NCBI RefSeq assembly: GCF_027244095.1
Contig: NC_069662.1
Span: 11,124,501-11,188,500, forward strand
Source of the DNA: Hemicordylus capensis
Taxonomy: Eukaryota; Chordata; Lepidosauria; Squamata; Cordylidae
DNA: 64,000 bases
Direction of reading: 5' to 3'
Shown here: one piece after another, positions 1-10,372 of the stretch
Numbering within the stretch: the first letter of the stretch is position 1
How the letters are laid out: every line of letters starts with the position of its first letter
Translations under genes and position numbers: made by a program
The notes under the pieces: model-generated
Database searches by the model: none
What the model saw: only the letters and a program-made list of their open reading frames with translations
Told to the model about the DNA's origin: nothing

Positions 1-37
1 AAAGGGGACAATTCATACTTGCTACCACAAGACCAGG
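1..37 (-). repeat. 5S/tRNA composite SINE, head fragment
   Basis: The first bases are the reverse complement of the head of the composite SINE found in full at 12553-12856 (the TTGCTACCACAAGACCAG motif). The copy is cut by the window edge on the left and adjoins a GC-rich repeat on the right. Confidence 0.7.
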
Positions 38-38
38 A

Positions 39-500
39 GGCTTTTCTCACGATCCATGAGAAGAGCCTCTAGGGGGTTTGCGGGGGACTTAGCCCACTCT
101 CCCCACACATGAGCAGCAGTCTGCTCTGGGCAGCTGCAGCGGCCGCCCACACGACTGCCGGCTCCGTCATGGAGCTGGCAGGGGCTGGGGAGTTTGGGGG
201 CTGCATGGCCCCCAGAAGCTCCAGCATGCCCTGCACAAGCAAAAGACATGCTGGAGAGACCCCCCGAGCCGGGAGGCTGCTTTTCAGCCTCATGGTTGGG
301 GTCTACTCATGAGTTGCTGTGCCATGGAGCCACGCTGTGGCAACTCACAATCAGAAAGCCCGGCTTAGCAGAGCACTCTCTCTGCTAACCTGGGCTTAGG
401 GGAGGGCTACTTGAGCGGATGACCTGCTTTGACTCAACTGCGCTCAGCTGTGAGCCCGGTGAGTCTGACGATCGGTGGGGAGTGGGCCAAGTACCCTTAG
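39..500 (-). repeat. GC-rich interspersed element, copy 1
   Basis: Read on the minus strand this segment parallels 34640-35105 along most of its length. Shared blocks include the CCGCTCAAGTA motif, the CCTCCCGGCTC block before a GGGGTCTC motif, and GGGCATGCTGGAGCTTCTGG. Both copies carry TCACGATC/GATCGTGAG-like motifs near an end, which suggests a non-autonomous DNA transposon with inverted ends. The family is not identified. Confidence 0.5.
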
Positions 501-904
501 CCCACTTTCCACTGATCTTCGGAATAGCTTCCAGCTCTCCTCCCTAAAGGCACTGAAGCATTTCTGGAAGAAACAGCCCATACAGTGCCATTTGGGCAAT
601 ATTTGAAGCTGCTGATGGGATATGGGACAGAATGGGACAATTTGCGGCAAGAGAGTAATTCATGTAACGTTTCTTGCAAAGTTTCAAAGGAGATGGCTTT
701 CAACTATTTGATGGTGATAATAAGTGTAATTTTCCTTTCCTTTTTTTTTTTAAACTTATGCCATACCTCTGCAGGCAATGATGGCAGCACTAGTCATAAT
801 ATTATGTCATCCTCAGCGGGATTCTGGGCAGGAAAGGCAGTTGCCAGTAAGCTAAATAAGTCCTTGGAGCTTCTAAGGCCCACTTGAAAAAATGATCAAA
901 ACTG
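501..904. other. No recognised feature
   Basis: Unique-looking AT-balanced sequence with a short poly-T near 740. I see no conserved coding pattern or recognised repeat here. Confidence 0.4.
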
Positions 905-1083
905 GCCTCCTATGTTTCTTTGCTGAGAATATGGTGGAGAAAAAATGGGAGCAATAATTTGCGACAATTGCAGGATCCACCCGCCTCACTTTGCACTTTC
1001 TACCCAGTGGCTAACCCTCCCTTACCAGGACTATTTCCTACCTGCAGTTGCTCAACTCTTCTGAAACTTGTGAGAGAAACTTG

Positions 1084-1386
1084 AGGAGAACTGGTCTTGT
1101 GGTAGCAAGCACAACTTGTCCCCTTAGCTAAGCAGGGTCCACCCTGGTTGCATATGAAAGGGAGACTTGATGTGTGAGCACTGTAAAATATTCCCCTTAG
1201 GGGATGGAGCCACTCTGGGAAAAGCATCTAGGTTCCAAGTTCCCTCCCTGGCATCTCCAAGATAGGGCTGAGAGAGATTCCTGCCTGCAACCTTGGAGAA
1301 ATTGCTGCCATTCTGTGAAGACAATACTGAGATAGATAGACCAATGGTCTGACTCAGTATATGGCAGCTTCCTATGTTCCTGTGTT
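1084..1386 (+). mobile_element. 5S/tRNA composite SINE
   Basis: Near full-length copy. It has the head with GGTCTTGTGGTAGCAAGC, the 5S-like AGCTAAGCAGGGTC..CCTGGTT..GGGAGAC segment, a degenerate tRNA-like middle and the 3' part ending in TATGGCAGCTTCCTATGTTC. It sits inside the repeat shared with 9565-9920. Confidence 0.75.
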
Positions 1387-1444
1387 GTAAGCACTTATTT
1401 CTGAAGGTCTGTTGAGGTTTCGAAAAAAATGAAACACATAGAAC

Positions 1445-1613
1445 AGAGACCTAGCTAGGGGAGAGTGGGGCTGTATTCACCCCCTTCCCTGATGGGACTT
1501 CTGAGTGAGGGAGATAATGAAGAAAATAGGGAGAGGTGGATCTGGGGGTTCCCTCAGGATCTGGGTGGCCCAGGTTCTTTGAACCCCTCTGCTCAATTAT
1601 AGCTACACCTCTG
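1445..1613. mobile_element. Short hAT-like MITE
   Basis: The end AATTATAGCTACACC and the internal order match, in reverse complement, the segment at 41455-41615 (which begins with GCATAGCTATAATTGAAC). The GTAGCTATA-type end resembles hAT termini. I did not find a clean target duplication. Confidence 0.35.
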
Positions 1614-1900
1614 AGATAGAAATAAACCAACTGCTTGCACCCCAACAACTCCTGAAGAAATGATGTGAACTTACAAAGAAGATAAGTCTTGGGGTGCAGA
1701 CGGCTGGAGAAGTCAGCATCAGAACAGAAATTTGTAAACCAAAAATGGAAAGACGTGATTGGAGATCTCCATAATGCTCTTGAGAGAAGCCAGAAAAATA
1801 AAAAGAGGGTTTGGACAGTATGTCCAAGACCAGAGGATGGTTAAGAAAGCAGACTGGAGAAGGTGGTGACATGGTGATGGGTGATACACAGAAGGCAAAA

Positions 1901-2455
1901 TTGCTTAACCCATAGGCATCTTACTTCACCCACCAGGGCAATGTGGCCCAATCTAGCAAATGTTGCACTAACCATGAAAGGAGGGAATCTGAAGCAGTTA
2001 AAAGAGCAGCTCAGCATAGGTAAAGAAATGGTAAGAGAGCCGTGAGTTGCTTAAAACACATTTAAACCTCCATAGCAGTCACGGGGCAAATGTCAGCCCC
2101 AAAGGTTTTTGGCATTAGTGCAAAGGCTTTTGATGTTGAAATGTGGTCCTTTTAGGACATTGCCACTGGTACTCCAGTACACAATATCCCCAAAAATAAT
2201 GTAATTACCATAAACAGGTTGAAGCCGCATAGAGTGGTAGTGCACTTAGCCTTCCCACCCCCTCACTCGGCCTTTCCCCCCCAGCTCAGCATCCCACATG
2301 GAGACGTCACTTGGGCGTTCCCCACCCCCACCCGCTCGCTGTTCGGCAGTTGCTTTCCCCTGCCCGCTTGGCCATTCCTCCCCCTACTCACTGATATGTA
2401 ATATTGTGTCCAGTTCTGCATCCCACATTTTAAGAAGGATATTGCATGAGCATCT
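1901..2455. other. No recognised feature
   Basis: Gene-free stretch without a recognised repeat. The C-rich part at 2240-2390 contains short open frames but no conserved protein pattern. Confidence 0.35.
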
Positions 2456-2684
2456 AGACCTTGTAGTGGTTAGAGTGTTGGACTAGGACTGGGGAGACCT
2501 GAGTTCTAATCCCATTCAGCCATGAAACTCACAGGGTGACTCTGGGCCAATCACATATCTTTCAGCCTAGCCTACCTCACAGGTTTGTTGTGAGAGGAAC
2601 TATAACCATGTACACCTCTCTGGGCTCCTTGGAGGATGAGCGGGATATAAATGCAAAAATAAACATAAATAAATAAATAAAATT
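2456..2684 (+). mobile_element. MIR-type CORE-SINE
   Basis: tRNA-like head (TAGTGGTTAGAGTGTTGGAC, a GAGTTCTAATCCC B-box-like motif), the MIR core CCTACCTCACAGG.TTGTTGTGAG, and the tail CTCTGGGCTCCTTGGAGGA followed by ATATAAATGC and an A-rich end. Confidence 0.75.
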
Positions 2685-2964
2685 AAGCTAAGCATTTAGA
2701 TCCTAGAAGTGGCACAATGAGCATTCAACCCTTTCCCAGCTCAACCCTGGCTTGAATCCTGCCACATGGAGATAGCAGCCAAATGCAGCACTGCTCCTCT
2801 GCCTTCTCCTATGCTATGCCACGAAAGGAGAGGGTGCAGGCATGGAACCAGTAAACTCTCCCTGTGTGGAGAGCCTGTACTGCACCAAGAGAAAAACTGA
2901 CACCAAGAGACAAACTCGATACTAGGGGGATAATCTGATATTCTAATTATAGCCTTCATTATTT

Positions 2965-3700
2965 AGTTTAGTCAGATCTAGGTGCAACAGTGCTTAAGCC
3001 TTTCCCCACAAGGCATCTTCCCAGTAAAAATCCCCCAGTTGCTTTTCTCTTTCCAGGGAAAAAGACACTCAGTACAGAATCTGGTGTTTCTAATTATAGC
3101 TTTCATTATTTAATTTGTCTGATCCAGCTGCAACAGTGCTTAAGCCTTTTGCCATTAGGCGTCTGCCCAGTAACCCCCCTCCCACAGCTGCTTTTCTATT
3201 TCCGGGGGGGAAGTACACAAAAGGGGGAGGGGAGTTTTCACTCCTCTGAGTGCAGACTTCTAATCTGAAAGCCCTTGATACATTTCACACTCCCTCGCCC
3301 ACCTTTCTCTTCTTTCTCCATCACTAACTAATTGCCTCATGGTTTGCAAGAACTTCAGGGAAGTTGCCCCATAGGTTCAGCATAGCTAGAAGTGGCTGTG
3401 CTTTTAGTTGGTACTGGGTGTTACCTTTGATTGACAAAAGCATCCTCTGCCACTGCTCAGAGTTCCGGAAATATTTTGCCCTTTGAGGAACGTTAGTGTG
3501 ATGCTTCTCCCCTTTCAGCTGCTTAATCCAAGCAAGCATTTAGAATGCCTGGGCTCAACCTCAAACTAATCCATCTCAGGAATTATACTAGACTTGAAGA
3601 ACAGGAGGAATTCTCAAAGGGAGGGAAGCACTTTTGCTGGCTGCCGTAAGGAGAGAGAGAAACTTGGGCATTGAACTCTACAGCTGCTACATCAAGCTAC
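2965..3700 (+). repeat. Unclassified interspersed repeat R2, copy 1
   Basis: The segment aligns in order with 21140-21895. Shared blocks include CTTAAGCC, ACTCCTCTGAGT or its variant, TGTGCTCCCTCGCCCAC-like text, AAGTTGCCCCA.AG.TTCAG and GGGCATTGAACTCT. It begins with a local duplication of its own first 150 bases (around 2960 and 3110). No coding frame is recognisable and the class is unknown. Confidence 0.5.
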
Positions 3701-4154
3701 TCTGCAGCCTGATTCTCATTCCTTGGGGTTCCTGGCCCCCTGGCTACTAGTAGCCACACATGCATTTTGATTTGAAGAATGTCCTGTTCTGGGATCTGGG
3801 AGCATATCTTCTATGCTGAAGGTGTATACTCTGAACTAGACACGAGGGCTGTTCACATGGCTATGAACTGGGTAGGAGAAGGGTCCTACCCTGTTTCAGA
3901 AGCTGGGCAATTTCCCGTTTTGCAACCATGAGTTCAATAAAAACAAGGGAGGAGGCAGGGAAGAGGCATCTACTTCCAAGTTAGCATGTTTAGGCTTGGG
4001 TTGCCTGTTTCCACCCCTACCGGATACCAAGGGGGCTAAACCAGTATTACCTGGGCAATTTAAATTTCAAATGTCATTCCTACCTTCCAGAAGGTCTGCA
4101 GGGTTACTGCACAGGATATTGAGCATAACATCACCCTTGCTAACTAAGCAAAAA
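3701..4154. other. No recognised feature
   Basis: Gene-free stretch; no conserved coding pattern and no repeat I can place. Confidence 0.35.
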
Positions 4155-4345
4155 GACACCTTGTAAAGAGGTGATGGAGACTAATGGTCCCCGTTAGGGT
4201 GTCCCTCCAGTGGCTGATGCTGCTGTCTCCCTGGTGTTAATTTTTAGACTGTGAGTCCCCTGGGAGACAAAGAAATGCCCCCCCCCCCATTTGAACTGTA
4301 AACTAATTCTTGAGCTTTCTTTAATAAATGGAATAATTTTATAAC
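4155..4345 (+). mobile_element. Retroposon 3' tail (GTGAGCCC family)
   Basis: Contains CTCCAGTGGCTG.TGCTG, the GACTGTGAGTCCC variant, GAGACAAAGAA and the AATAAAT end. The same 3' tail recurs at 21665, 24050, 28060 (-), 41688 (-), 46470, 50775 and 60150 (-). It is probably the 3' end of a LINE or its SINE partner. Confidence 0.4.
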
Positions 4346-4440
4346 TTATAAAATATCTTATACAAACAATCCATTTTAAAATATCTTAAAATATATTTAA
4401 GATATCTTATACAAACAATCCATTTTTAAACAAATAACAA

Positions 4441-5040
4441 GTTGTTCTAGTAAGAGCTAATCTGCTTACTTTCCTTTCACTATCCCAAAAACTGGACTAA
4501 ATTTGGTTCAAATAGGTTAGGTGGTCTGCAGGTTAGCTCTCTTGTGCTTCAAATGTTCACGCGTCTGCACGCGTCAACGTTCACGCGCCAAATGTTCATG
4601 CATTGCAAACTACACCATTGAGGTGTCTGTGTGTCAATCACTACAACTATATCAAATTTAGTTCATATTGGTTAGACAGTCCACAAGTTAGCCCACTTGC
4701 ACCTCAAAAGTTTACATGTCCACCATCTCGAAATGAGGTGGATGACATCATCACAAACTGCACCATTGATGTGACCCTGAGTGTCACTCAATACAACTGT
4801 ATCTAATTTAGTTCCAATAGGTTAGACAGCCTACAAGTTAGCCCACTTGCACATCAAAATGTTCACGTCTGCCATCTTGAATCATGGTGAATGACTTAAT
4901 CGCAAACTACACCATTGAAGTGTTCTTATGTGTCCCTAAAACTGTACCCAATTTGGTCCATATTGGTCCAGGTGTTGCAAAATTGATGGGGGGGGAAGTC
5001 ACTGGGCGATCTCATAAGTCTACTGGCAAGTAAGCTAAAA
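4441..5040 (+). repeat. Interspersed repeat A with internal 149-bp tandem units, copy 1
   Basis: The motif CAAACTRCACCATTG recurs near 4605, 4754 and 4903, and GTTAGCCCACTTGCAC near 4687 and 4836, giving a period of about 149 bp. The copy starts near TCTGCTTACTTTCCTTTCACTA and ends near GATCTCATAAGTCTAC. The same boundaries occur at 37335-37960 and 55168-55565. Confidence 0.65.
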
Positions 5041-5255
5041 ATGAGATGAAAGTGAGACAGAATGGTATGCAATTAGTAGGGGTGGAACACTGAGATTTTC
5101 TTTCCATAGGCCTAAATGTCAATAGGCTGCTGGCAAGTTACGGGCTTAGGGATGTTAAAGCAGAGGAGCAGTAAAAGAATACAAAGATCTGATGATGTTT
5201 CTCCCACTTCTTTCACACACAGCTCCTCCTGCTTCTCCTGGCATCCAATGGGACC

Positions 5256-7431
5256 ATGCGTACTTTAGATGAAACACAGAATATCACCTCTTCTACTGCA
5301 GCAGCTACTCACTGCTGCTGCTACTACTGCTACTTCTTCCACAACAAATCAATTGCCAGGAGCATCAGTAGGCCAAGATGTGCTCTCACTTGCCTTCCTT
5401 CTGGGTTTCCCCAGCAACACCTTTGTAGTGTGGAGCACAGGTTGCCTTGTCCACAAGTGGATGGTCACTTGCCTCCTCATCCTCCATTTGGCCATAGCTG
5501 AACTGGTCGTGCTGCTCACTGCACCCATATCCCTGTGTCTTCTAAGTGTTGGACGCGGGGAACTGGGTGATGTTGTTTGCAAAGTTTCCTGTTACATCTG
5601 TGGGGTCAGCTTGCACTCCAGCATCTTCCTCATTGTCCTCATGAGCTTGGACCACTGCCTGGCAGTCTCGAGGCCCTTCATCTCAAAGAAGATCCCCACC
5701 AAACATACCATGTGGCTTCTGGTTGGGACCATTGGGGTGCTTAGTGGGCTCTTGGCCATTCCTACCGTCTCCTACTGAGAAGTGATAGTTGTTGCTTCTG
5801 ATATGCCTGAGGCTGGCAGGCTTATGTGTTGACTCTACTATTCCACAGCCAATCATTTGGTATTCAATAACCTCTCTGAATTCATCACTGGGTTCATGCT
5901 TCCTTACATTACCATCATCTACAGCTAAGCAACCATTCACTGACAATTAAAGGAAACCCATTTCCACAAGAAACGCCGCACGGGCCAGCTCATGAACCTC
6001 ATTGTTGCAACCTTTGCTGTTTTTTGGCTTCTTTACCATGTGGACAACCTTCTGGATGTAGCTGCTGTGTGGAGCAGCTCCTAAAAGGTCAAAGAGGCAG
6101 CAGCAATGGTTAGACCTACCTTGAATTGTCTTGCCTTCCTCAGCAATAGCATCAATACTGTCCTTTATGCCTTCAGCAGTGCCAACTTTGTCCAATCAGC
6201 TGGCTTTGGTTTCATGGCCAAGCTCTTTATTTGTTTGTTTGTTTAACACGTTTTTATAGCACCCAAAACTCAAGTCTCTGGGTGGTTTACAACAAAACAA
6301 TTTTTAAAAAACAGATAAAAAGATTAAAACATTTCAAAAATTAAAAGTTAATATGTTAGAACTATTAAAAACACAATTAAAACAATATCTAATTAAAAGC
6401 CTGGGTGAACAAATGCGTCTTGGCTGTCTTTTTAAAAGTCATAAGAGATGGGGAGGCTCTTATTTCTGCAGGAAGTGTGTTCCAAAGCCTCAGGGCAGCA
6501 ATGAAGAAGGCCCATCCCTGAGTAGCCACCAGACGAGCTGGTGGAAACTGCAGACGAGCCTCTCCAGATGATCTCAATGGGTGGTGTGGTTCATAGCAGA
6601 GAAGACGTTCTCTTAAATACCCAGGGCTCAAGCTGTTTAGGGCTTTATAGATTATAACCAAAACCTTGTATTTTGCCTGGAAACTTATCAGCAACCAGTG
6701 TAGATCTTTTATGATAGGAGTGATATGGTCTTTCTGAGATGACCCAGAGACCAGCCTGGCTGCCTCATTCTGGACTAACTGCAGTTTCCGGACTACATAC
6801 AAAGGCAGCCCCACATAGAGCGCATTGCAGTAGTCAAGTCTGTAGGTGACCAGCAGATGTACTACTGTTCTGAGGTAATTTATCTCAAGAAACAGATGCA
6901 GCTGGCATATCAGCTGAAGCTGATAAAAGACACCTCTGGCCACTGCCTCAACCTGGGATACCAGGGAGAGTTTTGTGTCCAGAAGCACTCCCAGACTACA
7001 TCCCTGTTCCTTCTGGGGAAGTGTGACCCTATCCAGAACTGGCAGATCAAAATCGTCTCCTGAGTTCCGACCCCACACAATAAGTACCTCTGTCTTATCT
7101 GGATTCAGCCTCAGTTTGTTACCTCTCACCCAGCCCATCATTGCCTCCAGGCAGGCATTTAGGGAGGTTATGCCTTCTGATGATGTTGACATGGAGAAAA
7201 AGAACAACCTTTTGAAAGAAGAACCTTGGAAACATCCAGTGTTAAGGTTGGTACAGGTCTGGGCCATCAGCACCAAACAAAATTCAAGAAGGAAGCCTTA
7301 AAGGATTGGAGTCTACCCTCCCCAGTTGGACCTCATCTAACATTTTCAATACATCTACTATCCCAACAATAGACACTGAAAATTCTCAAGAAATGGGAGA
7401 TGCTCAGAAAAGTCACCTTGAGAGGCTACCA
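5256..7431 (+). pseudogene. LTB4R: LTB4R (BLT1) duplicate, pseudogene split by a LINE
   Basis: This is a second copy of the leukotriene B4 receptor gene at 31168-32274, similar in the coding part and in flanking sequence from about 5075 to about 7640. The start codon at 5256 corresponds to 31168. A frame change lies in the CTG/CTA-rich N-terminal stretch (about 5290-5345). After it the frame reads through helices 1-4 to a TGA at 5776-5778, where the intact gene has CGA. More stops follow near 5926 (TAT to TAA), 5940 (CGA to TGA) and 6083. Conserved receptor residues have changed: the DRC triplet is DHC, and the helix-2 LAIAD is LAIAE. Sequence matching the intact gene runs to about 6230, is interrupted by a minus-strand L2-clade LINE, and resumes at about 7206 to the matching TGA at 7431. 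The intron sequence ahead of the acceptor (AG at 5221-5222) is retained, so the copy is a genomic duplicate, not a retrocopy. It is closer to BLT1 than to BLT2. Confidence 0.95.
6231..7205 (-). mobile_element. L2-clade LINE, 5'-truncated, RT C-terminal part
   Basis: A long minus-strand frame ending near 6389 encodes the C-terminal part of a non-LTR reverse transcriptase: LNPDKTEV, LGVLLD, a hydrophobic RLDYCNALY motif, LQLVQNEAARL, HWL and LWNTLP blocks, typical of L2-like elements in the wider CR1/L2 group. The 3' tail (rev. comp. of ATTTGTTTGTTTG) is at 6231. The element is inserted in the LTB4R pseudogene between AAGCTCTTT and sequence resembling its continuation (CCTTTTGAAAGAAG), suggesting a short target duplication. 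The 5' part is missing, as is usual after incomplete reverse transcription. Confidence 0.85.
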
Positions 7432-7640
7432 TAGACTGATGTGGATTCTAGATCCTGATGTGTTTCAAGTCAAGAAAAGAGGATGCATGCCTGTGGAAAA
7501 AATGGTCCCCAGTAAGCTTATCAGAGTCTGAAATATGCAGACACCATTCTAAAATGAGTCTGGAAGGTTTGGTCGGGAAGCTGGGCCAAGAGCATTTAAG
7601 CTCCCTGGTTGGCCATAGGCAAACCAGTCACTTTCAGCTT

Positions 7641-8721
7641 TTCTGTCTCTCTTGAGACAGTTCTCAGGAGATCAGGAAAGGACAGGGGCGGATCCGGGGG
7701 GTGGGTGCAAGGGTGCAGTTGCACCCCCTGTGAATTAATGTTGAGTCTCCTGGAGATCGGCAGTAGCAGAGAGTTGTTTTTTTAAGGATTAACTTTTCTC
7801 CAGGCCCTATTGGTTCTCCTGGAGTCTTGTACTCCTCCCCCGCTTGGAATTTGTATGTAACTGCAGAGCCGAAGAAGCTGGCTGTTGGGCTCCCTACAAG
7901 GAGGAAAGTAAAACATTTTGTAAAAACCAACCCTTTGCTGTTTGGTTTGTGTGTGATTTGTTCCCCTTGGTCAAGCTACCGTGTTGCTCCCCCCACCCCA
8001 TGAACAGTGTGTGTGTGTTGTACATGTGTGAGAGAGAAGTCCCATACTGAGTGTGTTTGGGTGAGAGAGTGAGGTTTAAGCTTAAAAAAAAGAAACATTT
8101 ACAAAGTATGCCAAAACTGTTCTAGTGCAAACTTGTAAGAAAACCCCTCCCCATCCCAACAGTATACCTTCTTGTGAGGAAAGAAGGGGTGGGGGAGGAA
8201 TGCTTTGACGAAATGGATCTGTTTTTGTTCCTGAAGATACACTGCTTATAGTTCTAATCTGGTCTCTCTGTGTGGTTTTATTTCGCTTCCCTGCCCCCCC
8301 GCCCTTATTAAAATATTTATATGCTGCTTTTTTAGCAACAGCGTTCTCAAAATGGCTTAAATAGCAAAATATGAGAAAATGGTTATCTTACTTGACAGGT
8401 TTCCCCTTTTAAACATTACTATTTTATTTTATTTTGCTTTGTGCTTGTAACATGCTCCCCCACCAAAAGTCTATTTTTGTGCACTTGCTTCAAAATAAGG
8501 CTTTGTAAATCAGTTCACAAGAAACTCGTTTTTAAAAATCCCTTGCCCATGAAATGATTGGTTCTCTAAATTCTGCAAAATTGGGGTAACTCCATAGATG
8601 ACATCAAACTGGATTGCATGCTGCTGTGATTGGTGTCTAAAAGGCTATCTGAATTTGCTTCCGAATTTACATGCTTAGGATTGGAGTCCATGTGGCTAAA
8701 AGTCATATATATATATGACAC
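7641..8721. other. Gene-free stretch with one hAT-like end
   Basis: A CAGGGGCGGATCC motif at about 7684 looks like a hAT terminus, but I could not find its partner. The rest (TG-rich at 8010, A/T-rich 8060-8690) shows no conserved coding or repeat pattern. Confidence 0.35.
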
Positions 8722-8930
8722 ACATCCTGTTCTTCCTCCGAAGAGGTTGGGATAGTATACTTGTTCCTCCTCCCCACATTTTTCCTCACAACAATCCTGT
8801 GGGGCAGGTTTGGAGAAGAGAGAGCGAACGATTCAGCTAAAGTCTCACAGTGAGTTTCATGACTGACTGGGGCACACAAGTTCCCCAATCCTAGTCTTAA
8901 CACTCTAATCACTACACCACACTGGTTCTC
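8722..8930 (-). mobile_element. MIR-type CORE-SINE
   Basis: Reverse complement of the MIR-like family: CTCACAACAATCCTGTGGGGCAGG core and the CTCTAATCACTACACCACACTGG head. It is diverged. Confidence 0.6.
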
Positions 8931-8984
8931 AACTGTGTGTGTGTTGGAGGCGAAATCTGATGCAGGAGGAAAAGATTCATTTTT

Positions 8985-9224
8985 ATTATTTTATTATTAT
9001 TATTATTATTATTTACATTTTATATCCCACTCTTCCTCCAAGGAGCCCAGAGCATCTACATCCTTAATTTTCTCCTCACAACAACCCTGTGAAGTAGTTT
9101 AGGCTGAGAGAGAAGTGACTGGCCCAGAGTCACCCAGCTAGTATCATGGCTGAATGGGGATTTGAACATGGGTCTCACCGGTCCTAGTCCAGCACTCTAA
9201 CCACTAAACCACATTGGCTTTTTA
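8985..9224 (-). mobile_element. MIR-type CORE-SINE
   Basis: Well-preserved reverse-strand copy with a (TTA)n tail at 8985-9012, TATATCCCACTCTTCCTCC, the CTCACAACAACCCTGTGAAG core and the GGGGATTTGAAC B-box complement. It ends at CTAACCACTAAACCACATTGG. Confidence 0.75.
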
Positions 9225-9564
9225 GGGTGAAGCAAACTAGTGGGGAGGAGAGTGTTGGATACCTTTAAGAGAGCATGCAAGGGTTTCATTATCAAAATGT
9301 GGGTAAGCTGTGGGCCCAAGCCCTGGGTCTTTTAAGTACCTAGCAACACCCCTGTTAAGGGAGAGAGGAAGAGTGATAGGATTGTCCATGCAAAATCTGG
9401 TATTGGCAGGTATTATGATAAATAGATAAAATAAATAAATATTGTTTCATAGCAGCTGGCAAGCAACTTTCCTTTCTTCAGTAGAATGAAAAACACCACC
9501 TGTTCTTATTTTGGAAACAATGTATTTTGTAGAATTGGAAGGAGAATCGCCCCCTATGTATGCT

Positions 9565-9920
9565 GCCTAGGAATATGGTGAGGGAAATGGGAGATGTATT
9601 TTGAATAAGATGGAGACAATGGCAGGATTATTTTGGAACATTTCTGTATGCACCACCCAACCTCACAGTTATCATTTGCAACCCCTGGTTGCTCAACCCT
9701 TCTGAAACCTGTGAGCACTTCCTCTTGGAGCTGGGGGTTGCTAAAGATTGAAAAAACACACATGAAACCAACAAATAAACCACTTCCACCTCAGCAGCTC
9801 CTGAAGGGGTGATGTACGTCTCCAAATGAGAGAAGCCTCAGGGTGCAGACGTCTGGAGAAGTTGGCACCAGCACCAAGAGATATAGAAGCCAAAGGCGGT
9901 GAGTGTGTGAGGGACTGGAT
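9565..9920 (+). repeat. Unclassified repeat shared with 905-1900
   Basis: Direct-oriented counterpart of the split repeat at 905-1900, here without the intervening SINE. Matching blocks lie at about 9565-9730 and 9775-9900. It could be an old interspersed repeat or a local duplication. Confidence 0.5.
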
Positions 9921-10149
9921 TTCCCTGCTTCCCAAGATGGCGGGATTGGGGCGGGAAGGATGGGCTGCATGTTGAATCTTCAGCAAGGCTGAAGAAGTGC
10001 TAGGAAAGCTTGACTTGGGAGAGGGAGAAACATCAAAATATGTCAATTTAGTTCCCGGAGACGTGATGTGGTAGCAAGGGAGAGACTGCTTCTGAGCATG
10101 TGGTGATAGAATTTTTGTTATGGCCAATTGCTCAGCAACATGTGGTCAT

Positions 10150-10372
10150 GTTCCTCTACTCCTCATCCAAAGAGCTTGGGGTATTATTCAATAGTCTCTC
10201 CATCCTCGCCTGATCCCCACAGCAATCCTCCGAGGTAGGTCAGTCTGAGAGGGTGACTAGGTTAAAATAACACCGTAAGCTTGATAAATGGGGAAGTTTT
10301 GAATCAGAGCTCTTCAACCTAGTCGAGCATTCTGGGCGGGGGACAGCATTCTAACCACTACACCATACAGCC
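10150..10372 (-). mobile_element. MIR-type CORE-SINE, diverged
   Basis: Shows the reverse-strand order of the family: CCCCACAGCAATCCTCCGAGGTAGG core, then TTTGAATCAGAG, then CTAACCACTACACCATAC. Older than the copies at 8985 and 61701. Confidence 0.55.

Larger units (their letters stand above)
905..1900 (+). repeat. Unclassified repeat shared with 9565-9920, split by later insertions
   Basis: The parts around 925-1075 and 1615-1740 match 9565-9730 and 9775-9900 in order and orientation (for example the GTTGCTCAAC..TTCTGAAAC..TGTGAG block and the GGGTGCAGACG.CTGGAGAAGT block). In this copy a composite SINE (1084-1386) and a second insertion (about 1445-1612) separate the two halves. Confidence 0.5.

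Noticed and set aside
4441-5040. A CRISPR-like or regulatory direct-repeat array
   Set aside because: Vertebrate context; units of 149 bp are fully repetitive without unique spacers.
5256-7431. LTB4R2 (BLT2) as identity of the first receptor copy
   Set aside because: Its text follows the neighbouring BLT1 gene base by base, including flanks; BLT2 hallmarks are absent.
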